From the NCBI RefSeq assembly GCF_040954835.1, contig NC_090718.1:15949532-16013531 (forward strand): DNA of 64,000 nt, given 5' to 3'. The DNA comes from Lepisosteus oculatus. Taxonomy: Eukaryota; Chordata; Actinopteri; Semionotiformes; Lepisosteidae. Below, in pieces: positions 46,020 to 58,205 of this stretch; the first letter of the stretch is position 1; each line of letters begins with the position of its first letter. Below the pieces are notes generated by a model, which saw only the letters and a program-made list of their open reading frames with translations, did not search any database and was not told the origin of the DNA. The position numbers and the translations under genes are program-made.

Positions 46020-48035
46020 TGAAAATGTCTGACTTCCGTTTAATTTGAGGTCACAAGCTTATAAATGGTCTCACAACGTTTGTCTCATCTCAGGTTTCTC
46101 TGACCAGGCCCAAGGACCTGTAGTCACTGACAGCTTCTGCAGTCTGACGGTTCATTTCAGTAGGCTGGAGGGATGGCGCAATTATCCTCAAATCAGTGAG
46201 TATTGTTTTGCTCTTGTAACATGAAACATCAAAGAGAAGTCAACAGACTATTCCGTGAAACTGTTCAGACTGGCCCGTGGTGATTTTCTGGGTCCTTTAG
46301 TAAGCTGTCCGGGACTGTGTCATCGAAACACTTTGTGAGAAGCCAGTCTGTGTGTTTGCTCTTGTGATCATTCGTGAACGAATGTAAGAGAGTGTAAGAG
46401 AGGGAGAAGATTCGGCCCTGGAGTGATCCAGTTTTCTATTTAACAACCTCAAACTGCAGGAGAGAAATGCTTCATTTCTAAGATGGAAATATAATCAGAA
46501 AGTATAATTAGCCATTTGTGTATATCATGTCAAAAAATGTTTTATATATAAAAAGAATTTAGTAGAGACATTTGCTTAATAAGGCAGTAGAATAAATGTT
46601 GTGATGCTGGTGTGATGGTGCTCTCCAACAAACTGATACAAATGGACAGAGAGACAAAGTGAGAAAGAAAATGTGTACATAACAGACATATATGCAGAAT
46701 ACAATACAGTGCTGTAAAGTACAGTACCCTAGAGTGAAGATGGAAATCATTCATTCTGGTGCAGAAGAAATGAATCTGCTCTCAATGGTTTTCCTGTACA
46801 ATTGGAACACGTTGTGAATTCTACATAATTCACAGAAAACAAAATAAACAACTCATTCACTCCCCTGCTGTCCGTGACCCAGAGCTCAGTAATCATTTCA
46901 CTACTGAAGATCATGCAGTTTTTAATGCTTTTCATTTGAACATCCTACTTGTTAATATTTCCTCTTAGATGAGAATATTCTCTTCGGCGTGTCTTTACAA
47001 CTCTTCTCTTATTGCTCCTCTTGTCAGTAATCCGGTGTGAAAGCTGTCTCTGTCGGAATCAATGTCTTACCTCTCCGTCTTGTGTTTCAGGTCTCCTCTG
47101 GCTGCTGACCCTGCCGTCAGGACAGAACACATCCCGCACTGACCACACTGCTGGGTTTACTGTACGTGACAATAAAGAGCTTGAGCAACACATCTAATGT
47201 GATCTCTGCACGCTTCCCGAGGAGGGTCCAGCAACGTTCTATATAGTGCACATCACCATCGGGATGAAAAACAAAAATCCCCAGTGGGAGTCCAGTCTTT
47301 CCCTGCTACGCAAATTGCTTTTCGTTAGGTGAGGTCGCAAGTTCTTAGTGGAGAATGTTGTACAGTTTCTTAATGCAATAGGGCGAGTAAGACTGAAGTT
47401 CCCTCCGTGTTGGCCGATCAGTGGAACGAAACTGAAAAAAGCTCCTTGAAACTGTGATTCATACACTTATACACTGGCTCAGCATGGTGCTCACCTGCTG
47501 TCCTTGGGTGTCTGCTGAAATTTGATTTTTTTTCAGGAGCACTGTGACCCAGAGCTCAATAATCATTTCAGCTACTGAAGATCATTCAGTTTTTAATGCT
47601 TTTCATTTGAACATCCTACTTGTTAGTATTTCCTCTTAGGTGAGAATACTCTGGTACTTTTCTGGGTCTTAGTTGAGTGAGCTTTATTAGAATAATTGAA
47701 CAATACTTTCACCTCCACATAACACTCATAGATTTTTCAAGGGTTAAATATGGGAGCCACGTTTCTTACATGTTTCCTTTTGTAAGTTGATTCACAAAGC
47801 TTTCACCGCCTCCACTCCAGTGAATCACTTTGTTTAGCAAGTGATCAGGTGGAACAGTTTAATTTCTTCCTGCAAATAATGCCTTTTCCTTTTTCATCCC
47901 ATTCAAGTCTCCGTCCTAGTTAGTCATTGTGATGTAGAACGGCAGTGGTCCAGTTGAAAGGTTCAAGGTTTCACTGTGTTTTAGAGTGCAGATAAAGAAG
48001 ATAATAGGAGAGGAAACTGGAAAAGCCGTGACTCT

Positions 48036-48661
48036 GTCATTCCATTCAATTCAATTTATTTTCATATAGCACCTTTCACAACAAGGTTGCCCCAAGGCGC
48101 TTAACAATGCAGGTAAATATACATTTTGTGAATACAGAACTGAAGACAATGGAGGAAAGGAACCAAAGACTCAGTAAGGAGAATAAAATCCTCTAGGGGT
48201 CCAAGGTCAACTGGCTGCCCAACCCCTTTGGGCATGCTAACATTATATCATTAAAAAAAAAGAAAGAAATGAATGCGGGTATTAATCCATCCATCCATCA
48301 CGTTATCTGTATGTCAGTACCCCATGCAGGTCTCTGCAGACAAGCAGAATCCTCCTAAACGACAGCTGTATCCATGATGCCCCTCTTGGATCCATGGCAC
48401 TGATGCAGCATTCAACTCACATGGTGCCCAGCCCATGACAGACAGTATTTCTCCTCTGCAGTATCCCTGCGAGGCAGGACAGGTGCCTGACCTCTGAGAG
48501 CCTTGTAAGTAAGTAGAAGGAGTTTGAAGTCCGCCCTGTACCCGAGAGGAAGCCAATGAAGAGAGAGAAGTATGGGGGTTATGTGGTCATTCTTTCTGCT
48601 CCAAGTAACAATTCTAGCTGCTGCATTCTGTAAGTATTCAAACTCTTTGCTGTGACAAATC
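48036..48661 (-). mobile_element. L2-like tail and associated repeat, unit 3
   Basis: Counterpart in unit 3. The tail reads attcaattcaattt, the expected (TTGAA)n form, where units 1 and 2 have attcaattaaattt, so unit 3 keeps the more original base. Confidence 0.6.
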
Positions 48662-49942
48662 TAACGTACTTTAGGCAGACAAAACGACCTTAAAAAGCCA
48701 CATGATTTTTAAGTAGTCTGTGTGTAGTAACAGTGGTTCACATTATTTCAGAACGTATACTCCCGTCTCTGTAACTTTCCTCAGTCAGCTATTGAACATT
48801 CTGTATTTACACCACGAATGCACTACTTTGTCTCGCGCGCGGTCACACTGGCCGTCCACAGGCACGGGCAGGAGCAGGGAACACGAGGCCGCTCTGTAGT
48901 GCCCCTGTGGCTCTCCAGCAGAGGGGAGCACTTTGCTCAACAGCCCTGAGCCAAAGGACCCAGTGATAAAGCTGAAAATCTGGCAAGTCCCCCAGTCTCC
49001 CTGGGGCGCTGAAGAGGATTTCATCTGATGCTGAGGTTCCTGTAACTCAACACAAAATTGAACACGGCGAGTTATGAGTTTGTGAAGAAGTGACAGCGGA
49101 ACAATGTCAAACAGGAAGTTAACCTACAGGAAAGAATGAATTGAATCTCTGATATTCAAGCATGCAGTGTGACGTCCACTGTCTATTCAAATCTACTCTG
49201 CAAGTCTTACAATTCTTTTTCATACACCGTCTCCTGGTTATTGTTTTGTGAGTGCTTGAACTGTTTCTCAGTAGAAATAAGACCGATAACTCACTGCTTC
49301 AGGATGCACACTATCGTCGATGAAACCTGTGGTGTAAGCAAGCGAAAAGAGACAGATCCTTCTAAAACACAGAGGCCATCGGGAGGGCAGAAACACTCTG
49401 CAACAGGTAGGAGCTGTGGAGCCGTGATTCCCCCGAGCCAGAGCCCTCGTCCTCCCTCGACAGCGAACTGAGCTCCAGCGACTGGAGCAGCTACCTGCCG
49501 TCGTGGGACCTCCTGCAGATTGGGAACGGGTAAGGCAATTCGACACGAGCCCACTCCTCTTCCCACTGCTTACACCCCTATAACAAATAGTTTCAGGGTA
49601 TTCAAGTACAGGATAAAGAGATGACAGGTGTTCCCAATTGGCTGAGGATACAACTCTCTCTCTCTGAGAAAGCACACAGAGGTGGACAAAGCAATTAAAT
49701 GCGTTTACAAGTCATTTCCTCTGTTTCTGGTCTTTCTTTACATATCAGAAAAGTGAACTGGTGGCTGTTGGAAAGTGTCTGCTCCGTACGTAATATACAT
49801 GTAAAAGATGTGATTAAATATCTTGGTATTAAGATTTTCAAAAAGGTGATTTTGTGATTTGATGTTCTCTACCTTAGTAAAATAAAAAAAAAAACTTTAT
49901 TCATGGTTGCTATTTGTCAAACACGGGCAGAAGGAGGCCTAA

Positions 49943-50245
49943 ATGCTACAGGGTTTAGAGCATCTAATACCGATACCGACAGTATTATTTACAAAATTAA
50001 GCAAAGTAGGTGATGTATGTTTCCCTAATTTAATCATTCAGGAACTAGGTATTGATGCTTTTAAGAAACTAACAGTAGCCCATCAGAACCTATGGAAGAA
50101 TTTACAACCTTTATTAGACTACAAGGAAAACAATGTAGTTATACGTGTACTAATAAATACTTCAGATCCCTCTCGCAATCTCACAATATCTTGTCAAACT
50201 ATTTTGGAGCACCTCTTTGGGGAAAGTGAGTGGAATCAAACATGA
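49943..50245 (+). CDS. 100-codon ORF of unknown function, unit 3
   Basis: Same frame and product as in units 1 and 2. It lies outside the diverged block of unit 3. Confidence 0.35.
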   Translation: MLQGLEHLIPIPTVLFTKLSKVGDVCFPNLIIQELGIDAFKKLTVAHQNLWKNLQPLLDYKENNVVIRVLINTSDPSRNLTISCQTILEHLFGESEWNQT

Positions 50246-51002
50246 CTATTGTCAAACAGATTTTGTATGAATAATAAGGTTAAGGCGTCAGTACAAAATT
50301 GTACATTGAATCGACCCGGTAAAGATACACAGTGTGCATAGATTTAAAAGTAATATAGATGATAATTGTCTATCTCAAAGCAGCCCAGAAACCTTACGTT
50401 TGTTTTTGTTTTGTTCTGTTGTTAAAACACTCTGAACAGATCGGCAAAATGGTGTAAAGAAGGCTTCTAATTCTGACATTTCCTGTAGACAAATTGATGT
50501 TATTTTACTGCTCAATACTGCTGAACCGAATCTAAAATATAATGTATCATTGGCTTAATCATTATACTCGCTCGTTATTAGATGTAGAAATAGCCTAAAG
50601 ATGAGAAATAATCGAAAATTGAATAATTAGACCGTATGTCGTAGTAGCAGATTGTACTTCTCGCCTACTTGATGTGGTCGAGCAACTCCACAATCGCCAT
50701 ACAATCCGTCCGTTCTCATGCTCTGACTTTCAGGTTGGGCAGTGGACTGGATTCCAGGGCAAACTCGTTCTTGTTTGATTATCCGTGTGAAATCTCGCCC
50801 AATATAACAGGTAAGCTCATGCACTGAAATGATGCGCTTCCAAATTAAAGCGACACGCATTTGAATAATTCAAAATACACACGAGGGAACGTCTCCAAAC
50901 CATGCCTAAGTATCACAACATGAAAGCTGTGCGTACCTTATCTTTATTTGACTGTATAATGTACTCCGGTGATCTGTAACGTACTCTTGCGTGCATCGTA
51001 AA

Positions 51003-51417
51003 GGATCCGGACTTCCGGCTACGGAAAACCCGGAGTGGATCAGCCTTTGCACCGGACCCGGACTTCCGGCTACGAAAAACCCGGAGTGGATCGGCCTTTC
51101 CACCGGACCCGGACTTCCGGCTACGAAAAACCCGGAGTGGATCGGCCGTTCCACTGGATCCGGACTGCCGGCTACGGAAAACCCGGAGTGGATCGGCCTT
51201 CCACTGGATCCGGACTGCCGGCTACGGAAAACCCGGAGTGGATCGGCCTTCCACTGGATCCGGACTGCCGGCTACGGAAAACCCGGAGTGGATCGGCCTT
51301 CCACTGGATCCGGACTGCCGGCTACGGAAAACCCGGAGTGGATCGGCCTCCCACTGGATCCGGACTGCCGGCTACGGAAAACCCGGAGTGGATCGGCCTT
51401 CCACTGGATCCGGACTG
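51003..51417. repeat. 50-bp minisatellite, 8 repeats, unit 3
   Basis: Eight repeats plus the 15-base partial. Only repeats 1-3 keep acttccgg; 4-8 have actgccgg. The length change came from the middle, at the switch between the two variant classes. Confidence 0.97.
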
Positions 51418-54348
51418 TGAGCAGCTTTTGTCCAATCGGCGCTGAGATTTCAGCAGGAGGCGGGAGACAGGCTCTTGTCCAGTCACACAGCTTCAGTCCC
51501 GGGACTTTTCCGAATTCCGGCGGGCGGTGACACTTCCGAGAAATGTCCACTGGGTGGCGACAGAGATACACGGAGCTGAGTCTCAAAGCGCTATCGGAAA
51601 GACTTGAAATCGGAAAGAAATACATTTGTTACGTTTTAATCCCATTGAAAAGGAAGATGAAAATATCGTTTGTATTTTAAAACATTATTATACTTGCGCA
51701 ACATAATTATTAAGGGAATGGTGTGAGAGGAGACCGTGTTTGAACAGTTTAAGACGGATGTAAAGACATTTTATTTCAGAATGTCTTTCTGAAATGTGTC
51801 TGTTTCTGTGTTGTAAGAACGTTGAAGCATGGACGGGCCTTATCTGCATTTACCTTGTTGAATCTTTTTTTCCATAAAATGTACATGTATTATTGCATGT
51901 ACCCTGACAATACGACTGCTACGTTACGTTTTCTTGTAGTTTTTGGTCTCATAAAAAATACAAAAGTATGAGTCGATGACGTCAAAATGGTGTCGCCCAC
52001 AGGGCTTATGGGTAATGTAGTCTCTGTAGTTCACTGGGCTTCCCTGCCCATGTGTTTCGCTGATTTCATTGAACATTAGAATGAATTATATTAATACAAT
52101 TTCAGCGTATTTATCGTGTCTTGTATTTCTTTGTCTCTCTTATGTGTTCCCTTGTGTGTATGTTTTCTTGTATTTCACTTGTCTGCGGCGCTGGTTAATC
52201 GACTTGGCACATAAAGCAAACCCACTCGTCCTCGTGTTTCTTAGCTCCCGTCTTGTTTGCAAACTTTTCTCCTGTGTTTATTTTACTTTGTCAATAAAAC
52301 GTGGTTGCCGGGGAAACGGTGCTGCAGAAGTTGTTGCGAGCTGACCTCTAGGAGGTAAACAGTCGGCTTTTGTAATCTAATCAGCGAGCAAAGCAGAAAC
52401 GTTAGTCTAAAAAGCGCTGGCTGAGTATTTTGTGGACATTATGCAGAAGAAAAGGAAGAAACGGTGAGTCGCAGGCTGTCGGTAAATATCAGCGCTGGAC
52501 ACCAGCCTCACACCGCTGGGCTCACTGCCCCATGAGCGAGTCCGTCGGCGCCTCCGCCTGCTGGGGTGTGTTACTGCAGGAGTGAGGAGTCTCCGGTCTC
52601 CGGTCGCGTCATGATCTGCAAGTGGAGGTGAGAGACGGCGGCGCAGTGGGTGGCAGCGCTGGGAGCCTGGATTTAGTTCCTGGGGTGCTGTCTGTGTGGA
52701 GTTTGCATGCTCTGCTCATGTTCTCGTGGCTCCAGTTTTCTGGGGTGCAAAATTCTGTTTATTTCACAAGACGGACCCGGGCAGCAGCATGTGTCTGCAG
52801 CGCTCATCCTGCCTGCATGTTTGCAAACTTTTCTCCTGTGTTTATTTTACTTTGTTAAATAAAACGTGGTTGCTGGGGAAACGGTGCTGCAGAAGTTGTT
52901 GCGATCTGACCTCCGGGAGGGAGACAGCTGGCAAAGCCGAAACTTTAGTCTAAAAGGCGCTGGCTGGAGAAGTTTGTGGACATTTTGCGGAAGAAAAGGA
53001 AGAAGCGGTGAGTCGCAGGCTGTGTGACAGGACTGTCGGGGAAATGTAAGCGCTGGGCTGAGCGAGTCCGTCGGCGCCTCCTCCTGCAGGAGTGAGGAGT
53101 CTCCGGTCTCCGGTCGCGTCCTGATCTGCATGTGGAGGTGAAAGGCTGAGAGACGGCGCACATGCTCTGCACATGTTCTCATGTGTCTGGTTTCCTGGAG
53201 TGCTGTCTGTGTGGAGTTTGCATGCTCTGCTCATGTTCTCAAGGGTTTCCTGCCACTTCTGCAGTCCAGTGTTGGTGAGTCTGTCGGGTTGATTGTGTTG
53301 TGGTGTGAGTGTGCCCTAAAGGGGTTTTAATAGTATGGGGTTTGTGTGTTCACTTGTATGCAGACCACTGGAGAGACCGGTTGTTTTTTGCCAGGCAGAC
53401 TAATGGCTGCATATTCAATTCCAGCTACTGAACCAGCAAGTGGGACAGTGTTTGAAAACCCTTTCAATGAAAGGTTTGTAGAACAGTGTTGCTATTGTTC
53501 TGTTTAATTCGAGGTCACCAAGCTTATAAATGGTCTCACAACGTTTGTCTCTTTTCAGGTTTCTCCGACCCGGAGAGTGAACAAAGAAGTGATAAGGGCC
53601 CATAACACCTAAGCTCGGCACTCTCACACTCTTCAGCCACACGAGCTTCCTCCTGGTAAAATACTGGGCAAGCCCCTTTCTGACAGGGACAGTGGAAAAC
53701 CCCCTGAGGGAGATGGGCTGAGGGGAGGAATAAAACCATCTGAGCCGGAACGGAGCGCGCTCCCGATTCCCACTAGACCCGGGAGACGACACAGGCAGCA
53801 CAAGGGAAGCTGCGGTGCTCGAGTTCACGGAGGCAAGGACCGATTGACGACCACGGGAGACAGTGGCATCGGAACAGAGGTACTGTACAGAGACTTTTAA
53901 TACCTGAAGGCAAGGAGCGAGAAACCGGCCCGGCTAGCCGCTCCAAACTGAGGGGAATGGAATACAGTTCGCGGGAGGATTTCTAGTGGAACCTGAACGG
54001 AGTCTGGGGAAATGGGACCGGCCTCTCGTTCACTGGGGCCATCAAAGACTTTACAGGTACGAAGAAGAATCGTTCGAGTGGCCACTCTTCGGTACTTGAC
54101 AGAAAAGACTGCCGTCCCTCTGGATTCATTATGACCCTTGGAAGGACCTTTTGTTGCTGCTGTTTTCGTTGTGTCTTTGGCTGATGGTGAAAGTGGATAG
54201 AAAATAAAAAGGTCACTTATACGATACACATGCTTGTCGCTGGTCTGTGTGGGCATTGGTGGATCTGGAAGATCAACAGAACCTGTTGCATTGCTAGGTG
54301 CCGTAGTCATATATGAGGCAGGAAATAATTGTTGTTTGAGGGGTCACC

Positions 54349-55125
54349 TCACTCTGACACGAACGTGTTGGGAAGACGCGCCAGTTCTGACGTTAGTGCG
54401 ATGGGTCTGTAGGCATTAAGGCAGGTTCTTGTGTCCTTTTTTGGAACAGGAACAATAACAGAAGATTTGAAGCAGTCTGGCACTGTGCACTGGGACAATG
54501 ATTGCTTAAAAACGTCTGTAAAGATTGGAGCGAGTTGGCCAGCACAGGGCTGTAGTGTGGCTGGAGATACACAGTCAGGTCCTGCTGCCTTTTTACAGTT
54601 TTGCTTTTTGAATAGCCTTAACACATCCTGTTCTTTGCTTCACAGGGCATTCTCAAGACTTGTTAACGGCGTCAAGTCTTCGTGAGAGATTGAGTGTGAG
54701 TGGGTGTGGCACTCCAGTTGAGTGGGGGACAATAGCTCATCCCCAGGATGTGAATTATTTGGAGGAGTTGCGAGACTGCCATGGACAAGGTCGTTGGAGA
54801 TCCTTTGTGTTTCAGGCCTGCTGTAAAATGTGTTATCTGGTAGAGAGTGATCAAGATGTATCTGAGGGGATTTTCTTTTGTAATTGGTAACAGTTTGGAG
54901 ACCTTTCCAGACAGATAAACAGTCTTTGTTAGCAAACAGTTGTTCCAGCTGTGGACAGGAGGGGAAACAAAAGGTAGAGAACACTATTTTTAGAGAAATG
55001 GTCCTAAAGGAACAAAGCATACTGTAGGATGCCACTAGCTTAAGTCTTAACAGCACTGCATAAGAGGAGACTCCAGTGTCTATTTGTTCCGAGGGATCCT
55101 CAGAAAGGTCAAAAGGTTGCAAACA
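54349..55125 (-). mobile_element. LINE fragment A in unit 4
   Basis: The translated remnant is identical to that of unit 1. It shares with unit 1 the base in catactgta, where units 2 and 3 have catagtgta. Confidence 0.85.
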
Positions 55126-55254
55126 GATAGGAGACTGGTTACATGCCTGAAGCTTAGCTAGAGGAACATAACAGTGCTGGAATTCTGAGAGGGGAGGTTA
55201 TCAGAGCCTAATGTTATTGCGAAAAATGGCAACTAGGCATAGACGATCTGCTGA

Positions 55255-55855
55255 ATAATAATAATAATAATAATAATAATTGCTTACACTTATATAGCGC
55301 TTTTCTGGACACTCCACTCAAAGCACTTTACAGGTAATGGGGACTCCCCTCCACCACCACCAATGTGCAGCATCCACCTGGATGATGCGACGGCAGCCAT
55401 AGTGCGCCAGAACGCTCACCACACATCAGCTATCAGTGGGGAGGAGAGCAGAGTAATGTAGCCAATTCATAGAAGGGGATTATTAGGAGGCCATGATTGG
55501 TAAGGGCCAATTGGAAATTTGGCCAGGATGCCGGGGTTACACCCCCTACTCTTTTCGAGAAGCACACCTACACCCCTACTCTTTTCGAGATTTTTAATGA
55601 CCACAGAGAGTCAGGACCTCGGTTTTACATCTCATCCGAAGGACAGCGCCTGTTTACAGTATAGTGTCCCCATCACTATACTGGGGCATTAGGACCCACA
55701 TGGACCACAGGGTGAGCACCCCCTGCTGGCCCCACTAACACCTCTTCCAGCAGCAACCTTAGTTTTTCCCAGGAGGTCTCCCATCCAGGTACTGACCAGG
55801 CTCACACCTGCTTAGCTTCAGTGGGTTGCCAGTTGTGAGTTGCAGGGTGATATGG
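55255..55855 (-). mobile_element. 5S-derived SINE in unit 4
   Basis: Same insertion with direct repeats at 55248-55254 and 55856-55862. One extra C in a C run near 55545 distinguishes it from unit 1. Confidence 0.9.
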
Positions 55856-56788
55856 CTGCTGACTGTCTGTCCTGTGAATTGTTAAGGGTTTCATGTATTT
55901 GTGTGTCCAAGTAGTCCGGACTGCTGTGCTATGTGTTGTTTGTCTTTTGAATTTTCTGTTTTACACCTATTGTATCCATAGTGGTATGGGCCAAATCCAA
56001 TTTAAAGGGTGTTGTGAGCACTGGGGTTTGTTGGGAGTGGTGAGTTAGGAGTCTGGAAATGAGAGCAAGGTGCGAGTGGATATGATAAAAAGATTGTTCC
56101 TTTATTTTGTTTCTGATACCTGGTGAAGAGACGCAGTGAGTGTTTGAGTGGCCAGCTGCGTCAACTTCAATAAAACTGGCCTTTTGGTTTGTTTGAGTGC
56201 TGACTTGCTATGGTGTATTTTTTCTCTCTGTGAACAACAGGTCCTACGGCCAACACTACCCACACAGGAGGTGTGTGCGTGACAGCTCCTCAGCTGAAGC
56301 AGGAGTCCAAGTGTGCACAGATTTCTTGTTGGGGTTTGTTGTTTGAAGTTTCTGTTTGTATGTAGGAAGCAATTGTGCCATCGCGTGGCCCGAGTTATAG
56401 CACGGGACGAGAGCTCCCGAAGAGCGCCTGCCTCCTGCCCGATTCGACGTCTAAAATCATCACAGAACGAGAGGAGCCAACAGGAATGCAAGTCTCTTCT
56501 GGTGAGGAGCCTCCAACACAGCCCCCAGTACTGGGTGTGCAGAAAGAATCCTGTTCTACAGTTGTGGTGCGAAATGGCCTCCAGTCCTTGTCAAATGCTG
56601 GGTTTCTCTGGACTGCAGTCCCCTCCGCATTTGGATGATTGTGATTGGTGTTGCTGTAGCTGTGCTGTCCTGAGACTGACTGGTGTCAAGACCAGCTGTA
56701 CTCTGGGATCAGCAGGGCCTAGTGGTGGTATGAATTGTGGCCTCTGTTTCTCAGGTGTAACAAGTGTTTGATTACTCTGTTCTGTATG

Positions 56789-57118
56789 TGTCACGGACGT
56801 CCAAAGGGACTTACCGTAGGGAGCAGGAGAGCGGAAAAAGACCCATATGCGTAGCGGCGAGACGGGAAAAAGGCCCGGGCTCATTAGTGCAAAGAGTTCA
56901 GGAATGCCGTATAGAAACCTATGCCCTCAGGGAGCGGACGTGGGGCGCCCTGGTGCTAGGCGGGTCTCAGGACATCCGAACAACAATGCTGAGCGAGGAC
57001 AGAGTGCAAGACCCGGAAATATATAGCCCAAGGGAAAGAGAGGGACAGGAAGGACAGCAGACCGGAAACTAGGGACAGGACAGAGAAGGAGCGCCCTCTG
57101 GCTGCAGAGGGCGTGACA
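56789..57118. mobile_element. Solo LTR, unit 4
   Basis: Same insertion and target duplication (56784-56788 and 57119-57123). It shares ccgaacaac with unit 2 where unit 1 has ccggacaac. Confidence 0.7.
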
Positions 57119-57221
57119 GTATGTTTATCAATAGTGGGTACTGGCCTAATTCAGCCCTGCACTCGCTGTTAGCTGTTTTTCTCTGCGCAAGGCGGATGTT
57201 TCTACAGATTGATTAGAGTTT

Positions 57222-58205
57222 CTACAGAGTGTACTCCTGGTCTGTGAGGGGACCCCACACTTCACTGCCGTATAGGGCAATGGGTTGGATTACACTTTCA
57301 GATATTTGGAGCGAAATTCTTGTTGGTGGGTTGACATTGAAGAGCCTCCTTCTTATTGCGTAGAAAGCCCTGAGTGCCTTCTCCCTCAGTGCCTTTAGTG
57401 CCAGGTCAAAACTCCCAGAAGAGCTGATGGTGAGACCGAGATATGTGTAGCTGGATGTGTGCTCCAATGTGTTGTTGTTCAGTGTGAATTTGTACCTGTT
57501 TCCCTGAGGTCTGGCTTTCTCCTGGAAAACCATAACTCTGGTCTTGTCCAGATTGACTGGCAGTGCCCAGGTGTGACAGTCCTGCTCCAGCAATGCCAGG
57601 CTCTGCTGTTCTGGGTCCAGATGGGCTGGCAGTGCCCAGGTGTGAATGTGATGGGATGTGTGGCGGTTTGGTAGGAAGCCAGTCTGACTCTAATGCAGGA
57701 CATTGTGCTCAGTAAGGAGGGCCGGTTATCAGATATTCAAGTTACGACAGAGTTCCTTCCCCAGGTTACTGTTCACACTGAAGCTCCGGTACCTGTTGGG
57801 GTCGAGTCTGTCTCCATTCTTACAGACGGGCGTGATCAGTCCTTGATTCCAGGCCTCAGGGAAACAGCCGGCCGTCAGGACGAGGTTGGGGAGTTTGAGC
57901 AGGCTTTGCTGCAGGTCTGAGCTGCAGTTGGATCAAGCGTTGTTGACTGTGTCTTGGCTACAGGCCTTTTGTGGTCTGAGAGTTGTCTGTTTGTGTATGT
58001 GCTTATCTTCTTTAGGGTGTGCATGTAGTGTCTAACCATCTCACAGTATCTGAGGCGCAGTTCAGAGTGGTGTGGTGTTGTTTTAGTTCTGGTAGTTCTC
58101 TTCAGTTGTTTCTGCACTCTGTATCAAACCATTTGATATTGTTTCTGAGTGTGTTTCATATGAATGTAGTTATTTTGATTTTAAGGCTAGTTTCTCAAAA
58201 ACATG
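57222..58205 (-). mobile_element. LINE fragment B in unit 4
   Basis: Counterpart of the unit 1 fragment with the same translated remnants. One visible private change is gtagttatt near 58169, where units 1 and 2 have gtagtcatt. Confidence 0.9.

Larger units (their letters stand above)
35655..53355. repeat. Tandem array unit 3, with a diverged internal block
   Basis: This unit is 17701 bases. It matches the other units closely at both ends, but from about 36630 to about 44200 it differs often and lacks both the 5S SINE and the solo LTR. In the 360 bases before the empty SINE site I counted about 15 differences from unit 1, whereas stretches such as 45000-46500 show only about five. Two minisatellites are expanded only here (38904-39374 and 43487-44275). 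The 50-bp array has 8 repeats, the fewest of the three. Confidence 0.97.

Noticed and set aside
17794-53355. The array as ribosomal DNA or a known tandem gene family
   Set aside because: No 18S, 28S, histone, snRNA or other known tandem gene sequence is present in the unit.
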